A program made the position numbers and the translations under genes. A DNA stretch of 64,000 nucleotides, taken from the NCBI GenBank assembly GCA_024760525.1, contig CP060499.1:2170001-2234000 (forward strand). Direction: 5' to 3'. A model generated the notes under the pieces. It searched no databases, was not told the origin of the DNA, and worked only from the letters and a program-made list of their open reading frames with translations. Position 1 is the first letter of the stretch. Each line of letters opens with the position of its first letter. Positions 41,380 through 50,325 of this stretch are shown here, piece by piece. The stretch comes from Nitrospira sp. (GTDB lineage Bacteria; Nitrospirota; Nitrospiria; Nitrospirales; Nitrospiraceae).

Positions 41380-41473
41380 GACGATCCTAACAGGGCAACA
41401 CATTGTGTTGGGTTCGCAGACCCCTTGTTCAATCTGGCGTTCCGGTGTAGCCTGTTCCCGGAACAGCCGCCCC

Positions 41474-41869
41474 ATGAAAAAGAAGAACCGCCTTCCCACG
41501 GATGGTGGACCGATCAAGTGGACCAGCCCGTTCGCCTCACTGACGCCGGCGGACCTCCCCTCGCCTTCATACACACCACCTGTTTCTGATCAAACGAACC
41601 CGGTGCCCGTTGCAGCCAAGAAGCATCGTGGCCGGGTGGATATCATTCGCCAGACAGCGCATCGTGGCGGCAAGACGGTCACGGTGGTCACAGGGTTTGT
41701 GGGGATCGGCCAGTCGGAAAAAGAGCAGCTCGCTAAGCAGATGCAGAAGGTCTGTGGAGCGGGAGGCACGGTTAAAGAGGGACGAATCGAGATTCAAGGA
41801 GATCAACGCGACATTGTCGCCCGCATTCTCACCGAGGCAGGATTTCGTCCAGTCTTCGCCGGAGGCTAG
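41474..41869 (+). CDS. SUI1/eIF1-like translation initiation protein
   Basis: A 131-residue protein. A proline-rich unstructured leader (residues 1-45) precedes an SUI1 domain: VDIIRQTAHRGGKTVTVVTGFVGIG, EKEQLAKQMQKVCGAGGTVKEGRIEIQGDQRD and IVARILTEAGF. The bacterial YciH homologues resemble eIF1 and may influence start-site fidelity. ATG 41474 is used; an in-frame start at 41366 would add unrelated sequence. Its position beside the zinc ribbon is suggestive only. Confidence 0.9.
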   Translation: MKKKNRLPTDGGPIKWTSPFASLTPADLPSPSYTPPVSDQTNPVPVAAKKHRGRVDIIRQTAHRGGKTVTVVTGFVGIGQSEKEQLAKQMQKVCGAGGTVKEGRIEIQGDQRDIVARILTEAGFRPVFAGG

Positions 41870-42017
41870 CACCTGACCGATGCATGCGCCTCACCCCTTG
41901 GAGTACACTCCCGCCCACGTGTCAGTCGGCGTTCCGTCGCACCATGACATGTGTGGGCAGACATGAACCAGCTCAGCGCAGGCGGTCTACCCTTACCATA
42001 GCGCTGGAGAACAACTG

Positions 42018-43310
42018 ATGCAGCGGGACAAAAAGGGTATTGCCATTGTAGGAGCGGGGCTCGCTGGTCTGACCGCTGCCTACTTTATCCGGAAATGGAG
42101 AAGGACGCTGCCCATCACTCTGTTTGAAGCAACGGAACGCGAGGGTGGCCGCCTCTATACCGCTCGAAGACCTTCAGGAGAACACGGAGCGAGATATGTG
42201 TTGGGCAGTGAGTTGCATCTCAATCCAGGCGGTGATTACAGTCGAGATTACTCACTCCCTGACGGAACAACGATCGGTGAACTCTTCGACGATTGTCGGG
42301 TAGCACTCTCTACATGGGAGAAATGGCCGCATTGCTGCATTCTAAGCACACGTACATTTAGGAAGTTGACGCCTACCGGGCTTGATTTGCGGAAGAATTG
42401 TCCTGGAGCTGCAAGGGTCATTCGACAACTTCAGAATTCATCACAGGCCGCGAGGGGCACCTTTCCAGATTGGGTGAAGCAGAACCTTTCGACCGGCATG
42501 AATCAGCGTGAAGTTCGAGATTCTCTCAAGATGATTAAGATGGTTCTTGCCGGCGAGACCTGCGCTCCGTGGACACATCTTTCAGCCCAATATGCCCTTG
42601 AGTGCCTGGCGTCCGCGGTGAATGGCAAAGAGAAGTGGTTCATCATACGGGATGGCTCAGAATGTCTCATCGCGGCGCTATCAAAGCCTGTCGCCAAGAG
42701 TATTCAGCGGGAGCATGATTGCCTGAAGATTCGGAAGAGCCCGAGAAAGGGAGTGGCCGTCCGCTATAGAACGGCAACAGGTGTTCACACGTCATATTTC
42801 CAAGGTGTGATCGTTGCCTCACCGAACGGCGACGCCTTGGTCGGGCGTCCTTCGGCCAAGCGTCATTTTCATTCCTACCTTAACACTCTCATCGGCTTTC
42901 ATACGAAGCCGACGCTGACGGACAACCCCCACGTTGATCTCAGTGACGGGCTGTATACAGATGACCCCTTGTTGAACTATCTTGAAGTTGAGCGCAAGAA
43001 GCACACCTGGGTGCTCCGGATACTGACTCCAGACGCACAACGTTTTGCACAGTGGCGCGACAGCCAAATTATCGAGCGCTGCAGAAAAGTGTTGACCAAC
43101 CTTGGCGTTGCGAACAAGTGGGTTGGATCGCCCAGTATCAGACGTTGGGAGTATGGCCTTCCTTGCGGCGGCATCAGCAAGAAGTTTGATAAGGTTTCAG
43201 ATGGCATGTACCTCTGCGGGGACCGGTACGGACGCTGGCCCTCAATGGCCGGAGCCATGGTCAGCGGTGCACGCGCGGCCGATGCGCTGCTGAATGACTT
43301 AGACCTCTGA
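42018..43310 (+). CDS. Flavin-dependent amine oxidase-like protein
   Basis: A 430-residue FAD enzyme. GIAIVGAGLAGLTAAYFIRKW is the GxGxxG FAD site, followed by LFEATEREGGRL with the conserved E and GGR motif. The carboxyl end RRWEYGLPCGG..., MYLCGDRYGRWPSMAGAMVSGARAA is the amine-oxidase-type second flavin motif. Substrate-side sequence is poorly conserved relative to monoamine or phytoene enzymes, so the reaction is unknown. A single-gene unit. Confidence 0.88.
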   Translation: MQRDKKGIAIVGAGLAGLTAAYFIRKWRRTLPITLFEATEREGGRLYTARRPSGEHGARYVLGSELHLNPGGDYSRDYSLPDGTTIGELFDDCRVALSTWEKWPHCCILSTRTFRKLTPTGLDLRKNCPGAARVIRQLQNSSQAARGTFPDWVKQNLSTGMNQREVRDSLKMIKMVLAGETCAPWTHLSAQYALECLASAVNGKEKWFIIRDGSECLIAALSKPVAKSIQREHDCLKIRKSPRKGVAVRYRTATGVHTSYFQGVIVASPNGDALVGRPSAKRHFHSYLNTLIGFHTKPTLTDNPHVDLSDGLYTDDPLLNYLEVERKKHTWVLRILTPDAQRFAQWRDSQIIERCRKVLTNLGVANKWVGSPSIRRWEYGLPCGGISKKFDKVSDGMYLCGDRYGRWPSMAGAMVSGARAADALLNDLDL

Positions 43311-43383
43311 GAAACATGCAGCGGACCGCTCTTGCACCTTCCTTCTGCCTCTTTGCCGGAATGCAACCTCTAGCGAGGCGTCT

Positions 43384-43884
43384 ATGCCAAACGTTATCGG
43401 CATCAGCCTTTCTTACTGTGCCCTCCTGCTCCTCCTTGCATCGTGTGCGGACCCCACTCATCAGGCGCGTCAATCCGGTGGATATGGCGTGATGCCCCCC
43501 GGCGAAACTTGGGTAGCCGTCGATCAGGCATACCAGTCTTCATCTCGAGAAATGGTCTACTACGATCCCAAGACGATTCGCCGAGACGGGGATCGCGTGA
43601 CGCTGTGGCAGTTGACGGACTATAAATGGATGCAAGGAAATGCGCCGTTTGGGTCGTTCATGATGGGCCCGCATCGGTTTTTGTCGACGAAGACGTATAA
43701 GGAATTTGATTGCGCGCGCAACCGTGTTCGGATATTGGCGTCCTCGGAATTCTCCCGGCATATGGGCACTGGAATTCAAAATGCGGTGGCGGTCGAGCAA
43801 GGCTATGGGCAGCCCGTGGAACCAGGCAGTATCAACCAGGCACTATGGGAAGTGGCCTGCGGGGCGACCGCAACCCCCGGTTGA
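43384..43884 (+). CDS. Surface-adhesin-E-like lipoprotein
   Basis: A 166-residue protein. A signal with lipobox LLLLASCAD predicts acylation near Cys21. The mature part TWVAVDQ, YYDPKTIRRDGDRVTLWQLTDY, TYKEFDCARNRVRIL and ALWEVACG follows the surface-adhesin-E (Haemophilus protein E-like) pattern, with two conserved cysteines. Such proteins are widespread outer-membrane or periplasmic binding modules; adhesion is known only for pathogens. The ICMT-type gene follows after 27 bases. Confidence 0.82.
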   Translation: MPNVIGISLSYCALLLLLASCADPTHQARQSGGYGVMPPGETWVAVDQAYQSSSREMVYYDPKTIRRDGDRVTLWQLTDYKWMQGNAPFGSFMMGPHRFLSTKTYKEFDCARNRVRILASSEFSRHMGTGIQNAVAVEQGYGQPVEPGSINQALWEVACGATATPG

Positions 43885-43911
43885 GCCCCATCCTGCTCGT
43901 TCCCGATTCAC

Positions 43912-44373
43912 ATGTTGAATGCCTTAGAACTAAAAGTGCCCCCGCTTGCGCTCGTTTTCGTGTTCGGCGCGTTGATGTGGCTCGTTTCCGCCGGTCCTAC
44001 GTTCACCATCGCACCGCCATGGCGTTCAGCGTTTGCATGTTTTTGTTTTGCAGTCGGATCGGCGATCGTAGCGGCCGGCGTCTTGACGTTTCGCCGGATG
44101 AAAACCACCGTCAATCCACTTACGCCGGAGGCGACTACGACGATGGTCATCTCGGGCATCTACCGCTACACCCGCAATCCGATGTATCTGGGCTTCTTTT
44201 TGGTTCTGATGGGGTGGGCGATTTATCTCTCTAACTGGCTGGCCTTCGCAGGTCTACCGCTTTTCGTATGGTACCTGAATCGTTTTCAAATCCTACCCGA
44301 GGAACGAGCCCTGGGTGCCAAATTTCCAGAGGCCTTTACAGCGTACACGCGCTCGGTTCGCCGATGGGTATGA
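43912..44373 (+). CDS. Isoprenylcysteine carboxyl methyltransferase-family membrane protein
   Basis: A 153-residue protein with four predicted helices and the ICMT/PEMT signature GIYRYTRNPMYLGFFLVLMG, then LNRFQILPEERALGAKFPEAFTAYTRSVRRW with the conserved EE and RW. Bacterial members methylate unknown small hydrophobic or lipid substrates with SAM. ATG 43912 gives the standard short form. It lies beside the adhesin-E-like gene and may be co-transcribed with it. Confidence 0.9.
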   Translation: MLNALELKVPPLALVFVFGALMWLVSAGPTFTIAPPWRSAFACFCFAVGSAIVAAGVLTFRRMKTTVNPLTPEATTTMVISGIYRYTRNPMYLGFFLVLMGWAIYLSNWLAFAGLPLFVWYLNRFQILPEERALGAKFPEAFTAYTRSVRRWV

Positions 44374-44444
44374 TGGATCAATTCCATGCCATCCGCGATT
44401 GGTGCTCGTATTCGAGATGAGCAGGTTGAAGGAACGCTCGAGGC

Positions 44445-45083
44445 TCATCTTCTTTTCAGCAGCCAGACATTCTCCTTGGCCGGTCCTTTCCCCTTCAACC
44501 CACCCGCCACCTCTGTGCTCGCAAGCAGGCTGAGATCATAGGTCGTGGCGTAGTGCCGGTGGACTTCCTCGTTGCTCACGGCAAACGGGGGGCCCGCCAT
44601 GAGACTCTGATCGTAGTCGTAGGAAATCAGTAAGTGTGGCGCCTTACCGGTGAGTTCCGTGAGGTGGGGGGCATAACGCTTTCGCATGTCTTCAGGGAAC
44701 GCCACCAACGCCGCCCGGTCATACACGGCATCGACTGGGCCGAGCATATTGTTAGACACCGCAAAGATATCGCCGACAAAGATATCGAGGTTGTTCGCGC
44801 TCCACTGCTCGACGTTGCCCACGGTCGCGATCTCCGGTTGCATCCCAAGATCGATGAACAGTTGCTCGATCGCGAGTTGACTCAACTCGACGCCGGCCAC
44901 GCGGCAGCCACGGGACAACAGCCATGAAATATCCAGCGTCTTCCCGCACAAGGGCACGAAGACCCGGCGGCCTTTGGCCGACGTCAGCTCATGGAAATGT
45001 CTGATCAGAAGCGGGTTCGCTTTGCTTTCGTGGAAGCCGATTTCATTCTTTTCCCACCGTTGGTGCCAAAAACTTGGATCCAT
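44445..45083 (-). CDS. tpm: Thiopurine S-methyltransferase-like (TPMT) protein
   Basis: A 212-residue soluble SAM methyltransferase. It begins MDPSFWHQRWEKNEIGFHE, a hallmark of bacterial TPMT. FVPLCGKTLDISWLLSRGCRVAGVELSQLAIEQLF holds the SAM loop, and DAVYDRAALVAFPEDMRKRYAPHL is the family block. Bacterial TPMTs act on tellurite, selenite or aromatic thiols; physiological use here is unknown. AGGGG is spaced correctly for ATG 45083; ATG 45089 and 45107 are in frame. Confidence 0.92.
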   Translation of the reverse strand: MDPSFWHQRWEKNEIGFHESKANPLLIRHFHELTSAKGRRVFVPLCGKTLDISWLLSRGCRVAGVELSQLAIEQLFIDLGMQPEIATVGNVEQWSANNLDIFVGDIFAVSNNMLGPVDAVYDRAALVAFPEDMRKRYAPHLTELTGKAPHLLISYDYDQSLMAGPPFAVSNEEVHRHYATTYDLSLLASTEVAGGLKGKGPAKENVWLLKRR

Positions 45084-45244
45084 ATTCATCCCCTTTACGC
45101 ATGACAATGGAATAACCGATCGACCTTATACGCACACCGGGGTGAGATATTCGGGGTTGGTTCATCAATAGTCAAGCATCATGGGGTTCCGCTTCGTCGC
45201 TCGCTCACCCTCTACCCTACTTTCCTTTGTTATACTGTCCCTCT

Positions 45245-45625
45245 GTGGGACGGCGATACGATCATATGGATGTGCGGGCGCGCAGCCTGACCGAGGTGCG
45301 GGAATTTTATACGACTCTCTTGCCGGCGTTGGGATTCACTCGCCGGATCGATATCAAAGGCTGGTTGCAGTTTGTAGCTCCTGATACCGGGGAATTCTTT
45401 GGCGTCACCGAATCCGCACAGCATGTGCCGAATGAGTGCCGGATTGCGTTCTGGACGGAGAACAAGGGCGACGTGGACCGGCTCGCCAAGATCGCGGTCC
45501 AGGCGGGCGCTCAAAATGTCGAAGGGCCGGGCCATGATGAAGGTCCGGGATACTATGCGGTCTTCTTCGAGGATCCCAGCGGCAATCGATTCGAAATCTG
45601 CCACCGAGTCGAAGGGGTCACGTAA
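45245..45625 (+). CDS. VOC/glyoxalase-family protein
   Basis: A 126-residue protein. RYDHMDVRARSLTEVREFYTTLLPALGFTRR and YAVFFEDPSGNRFEICHRVEG are the two VOC half-motifs with the metal ligand positions (His in the first strand, Glu in the last). GTG 45245 is taken because the fold begins at RYDHMD. No ribosome site is visible, and a TATACT box lies only about 10 bases upstream, which suggests a leaderless transcript. Function is uncertain: possibly detoxification or ring-cleavage-like. Confidence 0.8.
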   Translation: MGRRYDHMDVRARSLTEVREFYTTLLPALGFTRRIDIKGWLQFVAPDTGEFFGVTESAQHVPNECRIAFWTENKGDVDRLAKIAVQAGAQNVEGPGHDEGPGYYAVFFEDPSGNRFEICHRVEGVT

Positions 45626-45686
45626 AAGTCTGGCACAAATCTAAGATGAGGCTCGCGCCGGGCAGAGGGGACAAGTGGGCCGACCT

Positions 45687-46511
45687 CTAAATTTTCCGTC
45701 CTATTATTGCTCCCAACTCCTCTTTGCTGAGAGAACGGTCGTACTTGTGGGGGAGATCTTCCAGCAATTCGCTTCGTATTTCGTTCAGTTGTCTTCGAGC
45801 GTTGCCGACAAGCCGGGTACCAGTGCTGATCTCACCTCCATCCCTGTTGCTGGAAGGCTGAGAAGGCCTGGGACGTACACTGAGAATCCATTCCGGGTAT
45901 GGGAGCGACTGAGCCCCGTTCAACGAACGCTTCAGGGGTGAATCTCGTTCTGAGAAACAATAGGCAGAAACGGTCCTCAATGTTTCTTCAACCTGGTTGG
46001 CATGCCCGAACGACTCGAATCCGAGGCTCCAAAACTTTCTGGCGCCCAATTCCACATTTGTGAGTTCAATATGACAGGCCGTCTGCGGGCTGGAGTCATT
46101 TCCACGCACTTCACTCAGCGTTCCCTGGTCGAGAGAAAACTTCCTGAGACGGCGTTGCGTGCGAACCTTCACCCACCGATCGTTTTCGAATAGAGCACGG
46201 ACATCCTCATCCAGCTTCGAGGCCTCATGCGACCACTTCAGCCAAAGGTGTATGCGTGCGTGGGTGCGCTCGGTAAAACGATGAAGATCCGATGATTTCT
46301 GAAGCGACTCCACATCGAGCGATCCTTCCCGGAGCGCAAAGCCGACAGGGGTTGCGTGATTGAATGCCAAATAGAGGTGGTCGTGTTTGGAATCCTCGAA
46401 CATCAATTTGCTTCGCTTGAACCAGATCATCAGGTTCTCAGGAATCGGCCCTTCGCAAAACCAATGGACTTCGGCGCTGGTTGTTACAGGGATAAGCATC
46501 GGTTCACCCAA
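45687..46511 (-). CDS. Protein of unknown function
   Basis: A 274-residue soluble protein with no recognised family and no signal or membrane segment. Readable features are an amino-terminal beta-like part (AEVHWFCEGPIPENLMIWFKR, HLYLAFNHATPVGFALREG), a central WLKWSHEASKLDEDVRALFEND segment, SLGFESFGHANQVEETLRTVSAYCF and a polar tail. Codon use is similar to neighbours. An ATG at 46511 starts the frame, with MLIPV four codons in. It may be a single-copy accessory gene. Confidence 0.6.
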   Translation of the reverse strand: MGEPMLIPVTTSAEVHWFCEGPIPENLMIWFKRSKLMFEDSKHDHLYLAFNHATPVGFALREGSLDVESLQKSSDLHRFTERTHARIHLWLKWSHEASKLDEDVRALFENDRWVKVRTQRRLRKFSLDQGTLSEVRGNDSSPQTACHIELTNVELGARKFWSLGFESFGHANQVEETLRTVSAYCFSERDSPLKRSLNGAQSLPYPEWILSVRPRPSQPSSNRDGGEISTGTRLVGNARRQLNEIRSELLEDLPHKYDRSLSKEELGAIIGRKI

Positions 46512-47054
46512 TAGTTCAGATCAAACGGTCTCATACACTGCTCTCCAAGGAGGCAGCACGCACACGTACTCATGTGCGATTTCAGTGTGAAATGGTGTAA
46601 CGCTGCAGTGAGGTCTTGACGATGATGACGTCTGTCCCGGCTGGTCGTATCCCAACAGGCGGCCTTCACCCCGCGGCTTTCATTATTGAAGAAACTCTCA
46701 TGGTTCCAGAAAGGATCTTAATGCGGATATGGTGCTGACGTTCACAGAGGCAAGTAATGCGCCTGAAAGACAATGCAGTATTGTCGCGGAGTTCCATCGG
46801 CATCGGCAGAATCAACTTTGATTCAGTGAATACAAAATGATCCTAGGATGTATCGATCGGATTCATACCGTCCGGTTGTCCGGAAATGCAGTGAGAGCAC
46901 AATACGCATCACCGTCGAGAGACTGTTTCTCTCGAAACGGTTGCTTGTATCAGAAGAATAAATCCGATAGCATTTCTCTGTAGGATTGAGGAACGACAAG
47001 GTCGGCGCTCAGATGTGCGATGGTCGTGAACGATGACATATGGAGGTAGCCTCC
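46512..47054. other. Gene-free divergent intergenic region
   Basis: A 543-base, relatively AT-rich region between the divergent unknown gene and the MEDS gene, with no convincing coding frame. Two small perfect hairpins lie near the MEDS side: TCCGG/CCGGA at 46871-46884 and CGAGAGA/TCTCTCG at 46916-46934. These may be operator or leader structures; nothing else was found. Confidence 0.5.
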
Positions 47055-47624
47055 ATGCCTGCCAGTGGTATTCGTGGCACTCATGAAATTCCCCTAGGAT
47101 CCCATCTCTGTTTATTCTATCGGCGGCCCGACGAGTTTTTACAAGTGACCGCTTCCTTTCTGAAAGCAGGCTTGACCGAGAACGAGTTCTGCATTTGGGT
47201 TCTCCCGCCTCCGTTGACCATTCCGTTAGCCCTCGATGAACTGCGGCATCATGGTTTGAACGGCCGGGTGCTGCAAGCCGCTGCGCAGTTACAGATCCTG
47301 TCCGCGAAAGACTGTTGGTTTTCCCATGGCGCATTCGATGTGGCCGATTCCTTATGGCGGCTCATCGCCCTATCCCCTATGGCGCGGAAGCTTGGGTTTT
47401 CGAGTGTGCGTGCTGTCGGCGGGCCGGGGCCATTTCTCACTGAAGCATCACGCCGGACTTTTATGGTCTATGAGCACCAAGCCACGGACCTCATCGCTGA
47501 ATACCCCTTCATTGCGCTGTGTTGCTATGATTCGACCGCATGTTTGCAGACCGACATGTTCGACGTCATGAATGCGCATCCCAATGCGTTATTGCGGACA
47601 TACTCAGGCTGGTTCAATATTTAA
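47055..47624 (+). CDS. MEDS (DcmR-like) sensory domain protein
   Basis: A 189-residue protein made of a MEDS domain. GTHEIPLGSHLCLFYRRPDEFLQVTASFLKAGLTENEFCIWVLP is the characteristic opening; TFMVYEHQATDLIAEYPFIALCCYD closes the fold. DcmR-type proteins sense C1 or halogenated compounds, and related forms sit in front of kinases and regulators. There is no output domain. GGAGG at 47042-47046 sits eight bases from ATG 47055, preferred over ATG 47040. Confidence 0.88.
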   Translation: MPASGIRGTHEIPLGSHLCLFYRRPDEFLQVTASFLKAGLTENEFCIWVLPPPLTIPLALDELRHHGLNGRVLQAAAQLQILSAKDCWFSHGAFDVADSLWRLIALSPMARKLGFSSVRAVGGPGPFLTEASRRTFMVYEHQATDLIAEYPFIALCCYDSTACLQTDMFDVMNAHPNALLRTYSGWFNI

Positions 47625-47707
47625 ACGTCCAGGAAGCATTTGGCCTCGGCACATCGCCAGACTTGTGCGTCATGGAGCATCACCAACTTGGACCCCCCTG
47701 TCGAATC

Positions 47708-48061
47708 ATGAAGCAACTGACTAGTGGACGCTTTGGCTGCCTCCTCGCGTTGTTGATCGTGAGTCATGCGGGAGCGGCGTGGGCGCAGCAGAATGCGGAG
47801 ATCATCGTCTCCCTCGAAGGCCCGTCTCAGGTCATAAGGTCCGTGGAGCAATGTGTTGAGGGAATGAGCGCGCAACGGCTCTCCCACGACGGCGTGATGG
47901 TCGCAGAGGACATGCGATGCCGGCAGTGCCGGGGCACATGTGCAGCCGATAATCTGAGATGCCGGAGTCGGTGTCTGGGTGACGACGCCTGCCTGACTCA
48001 GTGCGACGAGCACAAGAGCACGTGCGAAGCGAGCTGCAAGCAGCTATTCTCCTGCGAGTGA
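47708..48061 (+). CDS. Exported cysteine-rich protein of unknown function
   Basis: A 117-residue protein with signal MKQLTSGRFGCLLALLIVSHAGAAWAQ. The mature domain of about 90 residues has 11 cysteines, mostly in CxxC-like groups: RCRQCRGTC, RCRSRC, CLTQC, CEASC. This suggests disulfides or metal clusters outside the cytosol. No family was recognised. An in-frame start at 47540 overlaps the preceding gene and lacks support. It follows the MEDS gene closely. Confidence 0.65.
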   Translation: MKQLTSGRFGCLLALLIVSHAGAAWAQQNAEIIVSLEGPSQVIRSVEQCVEGMSAQRLSHDGVMVAEDMRCRQCRGTCAADNLRCRSRCLGDDACLTQCDEHKSTCEASCKQLFSCE

Positions 48062-48328
48062 TTCCGCCATTCCTTTCCGCTCACCTGATTCTACGTTGTT
48101 GAACGTTCAATAGTTCCCTCGTTCCGGTTTTATGCTGCTGTAGAAACTCAGCCGGGGTCATTCAGGCGTTTCGAGAAACACGTTCCTACACTAAAGCAAG
48201 GGAAACAAGCTGGCACACCTGTTAAGAGAACCAGACTCCCGGATAAGACAGCAACACTAACACGCTTTATAGTGGAAACTGTCGTGGTGAACTGAACGAA
48301 GCGATCAAACCTACAAAGGAGAACGAAG

Positions 48329-50140
48329 ATGACGACCACTCAGCCATTAACCGATGTGCACCATTCGAAGACGCGTATGAAGCGAATGTCGGGCTTCACC
48401 TGCGGGTCTGTCCGCGATAGGATAGCTCATCTCACAAGTGCCATCCGACGGTCCGACCCATTGCGTTCCGCGCCCGGGAGCGGAAGGTGGCATGTCATGA
48501 AGTCCGCCTGCATCAGTGGATTCGCCGCGGCAACTTTGCTTGCCGGCGCCGCCCTCAGCTTGGCCACAGAGCCGACGGAGGCATCCGCGCCCCCGAACCC
48601 TTCCGGCACGGTCCCCCTTTATACGGACCTCGGCTCTCATCACAAACGTATCTCCACTCGAGTGCCGGCCACGCAGAAGTATTTCGACCAGGGCCTGCGA
48701 TTCGTGTACGGGTTCAATCATGCTGAAGCCATCCGCTCCTTCACTCGCGCCGCAGAGCTCGATCCCACCTGTGCCATGTGCTACTGGGGGATTGCGCTCG
48801 CCTATGGGCCGCACGTCAACGCACCCATGGATTCGGCGAGCGGAATCGCCGCCTATGCGGCGGTGCAGAAAGCGCTGGCGCTCAAATCCCACGCAACAGC
48901 GCCTGAGCGCGCATACATCGAGGCGCTCGCGCAACGCTACGAGGCGGACCCACCGGCCGATCGCGCCCGGTTGGATACCTCGTATTCGCATGCGATGGGG
49001 CAGATCACCAAGACCTACCCCAAAGACCTCGACGCCGCGACCCTGTATGCGGAATCGCTGATGGACCTTCGCCCATGGAACTACTGGCAACCCGACGGGA
49101 CTCCCCACCCCGGCACGAAGGAAATCGTCCGCCAGCTCGAGAGAGTGATCTCAGGCAACCCCAATCACCCCGGCGCCTGTCATTACTACATCCACGCAGT
49201 CGAAGCCGTGAATCCGAAGGCCGCGGTGCCGTGCGCCGAACGGCTCGCTCGGCTCATGCCGGGTGAAGGACACATGGTCCACATGCCCGCGCATATTTAT
49301 ATCCGCGTCGGACGATGGAACGACGCCGTGCAGGCCAATCACCATGCCATTCACAGCGACGAGGTGTTCATCGACGGACAGCATCCGATGGGCGTCTATC
49401 CGCTCGCCTACTACCCGCATAACATTCACTTCCTCGCTTTTGCCTCCACGATGGCGGGGCGCAGTGCGCAGGCGCTTGAGGCGTCCAATACGCTCACTTC
49501 CAAGGTGAACCTCGACGCTGCGCGCCAGGTCGGGATGCTGCAAGAGATGCTGCCGTACCATGCGCTCACGCTCACGACGTTCGGGAGATGGGACGAGGTG
49601 CTCGCCGCGCCCCTACCGCCAGAAGACATCCGCTTTTCATATGCCATGGCCTCTTATGCCCGCGGCGTGGCGCACGCCGCCAAAGGAGAGTGGCCCGAGG
49701 CGCAAGCCGCGCTCGATACGGTGACGGCGGCCGATGCCGCGACGGCCGAAGGCGCCGAAGGCAAGACTGCGCTTTCGATCGCCGTGCATGCGCTGTCCGG
49801 CGAGATTGCGACACGCCGAGGCGACCTCGATACCGGCATCAGCCACTTCCGTGAAGCGGCCAGGATCGAGGACGGAGGACTGTACTTCGAGCCGCCCAAG
49901 TGGTACTACCCGATTCGGCACTCGCTCGGGGTCGCGCTGATCAAGGCGGGCCAACATGCCGAGGCCGAAAAGGTGTATCGCGAGGACCTTCGCCGCTTCC
50001 CCGAGAACGGCTGGTCTCTGTTCGGCCTCGCGCAGGCGCTCCGTAAGCAAGGGAAGGACGCCGAAGCGGCCACAGCGGAAGCGCGCTTCCGCCGGGCATG
50101 GCCGGACACCGACGTGACGCTGACGGCATCGAGGTTCTAG
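48329..50140 (+). CDS. Exported TPR-repeat protein
   Basis: A 603-residue protein. Past an unusual 56-residue leader comes a signal peptide MKSACISGFAAATLLAGAALSLA. The domain that follows contains YFDQGLRFVYGFNHAEAIRSFTRAAELDPTCAMCYWGIALAYGPHVNAPMD and then further TPR units (MPAHIYIRVGRWNDAVQANHHAI; GVALIKAGQHAEAEKVYREDLRRFPENGWSLFGLAQALRKQGKDAEA). It belongs to a widespread family of large TPR proteins with histidine- and cysteine-rich consensus, function unknown. AAAGGAG precedes ATG 48329, but ATG 48497 at the signal peptide could be the true start. The codon choice is GC-richer than its neighbours and may reflect transfer. Confidence 0.85.
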   Translation: MTTTQPLTDVHHSKTRMKRMSGFTCGSVRDRIAHLTSAIRRSDPLRSAPGSGRWHVMKSACISGFAAATLLAGAALSLATEPTEASAPPNPSGTVPLYTDLGSHHKRISTRVPATQKYFDQGLRFVYGFNHAEAIRSFTRAAELDPTCAMCYWGIALAYGPHVNAPMDSASGIAAYAAVQKALALKSHATAPERAYIEALAQRYEADPPADRARLDTSYSHAMGQITKTYPKDLDAATLYAESLMDLRPWNYWQPDGTPHPGTKEIVRQLERVISGNPNHPGACHYYIHAVEAVNPKAAVPCAERLARLMPGEGHMVHMPAHIYIRVGRWNDAVQANHHAIHSDEVFIDGQHPMGVYPLAYYPHNIHFLAFASTMAGRSAQALEASNTLTSKVNLDAARQVGMLQEMLPYHALTLTTFGRWDEVLAAPLPPEDIRFSYAMASYARGVAHAAKGEWPEAQAALDTVTAADAATAEGAEGKTALSIAVHALSGEIATRRGDLDTGISHFREAARIEDGGLYFEPPKWYYPIRHSLGVALIKAGQHAEAEKVYREDLRRFPENGWSLFGLAQALRKQGKDAEAATAEARFRRAWPDTDVTLTASRF

Positions 50141-50210
50141 CAGACTCCTCTTCACTTCTTGCTGGAATACGTTCTCCGGCCAGGCTGCGAGCGAACCAAA
50201 GGCGGGAGAA

Positions 50211-50242
50211 AAAAGAGGACAGCCCAGGCTGTCCTCTTTTTT
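50211..50242 (+). terminator. Rho-independent terminator after the TPR gene
   Basis: AAAAAGAGGACAGCC (50211-50225) pairs perfectly with GGCTGTCCTCTTTTT (50228-50242), followed by more T's. The 15-bp stem lies 70 bases past the stop, and the loop is CA (effectively larger). A textbook intrinsic terminator. Confidence 0.95.
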
Positions 50243-50325
50243 TCTCGTTAAGACAATGTTACATCAATCCAGACATCCTTGGATTTTCTGAGTGCCCTCA
50301 ATTATCTCGTAGCGAGGCCCATACT

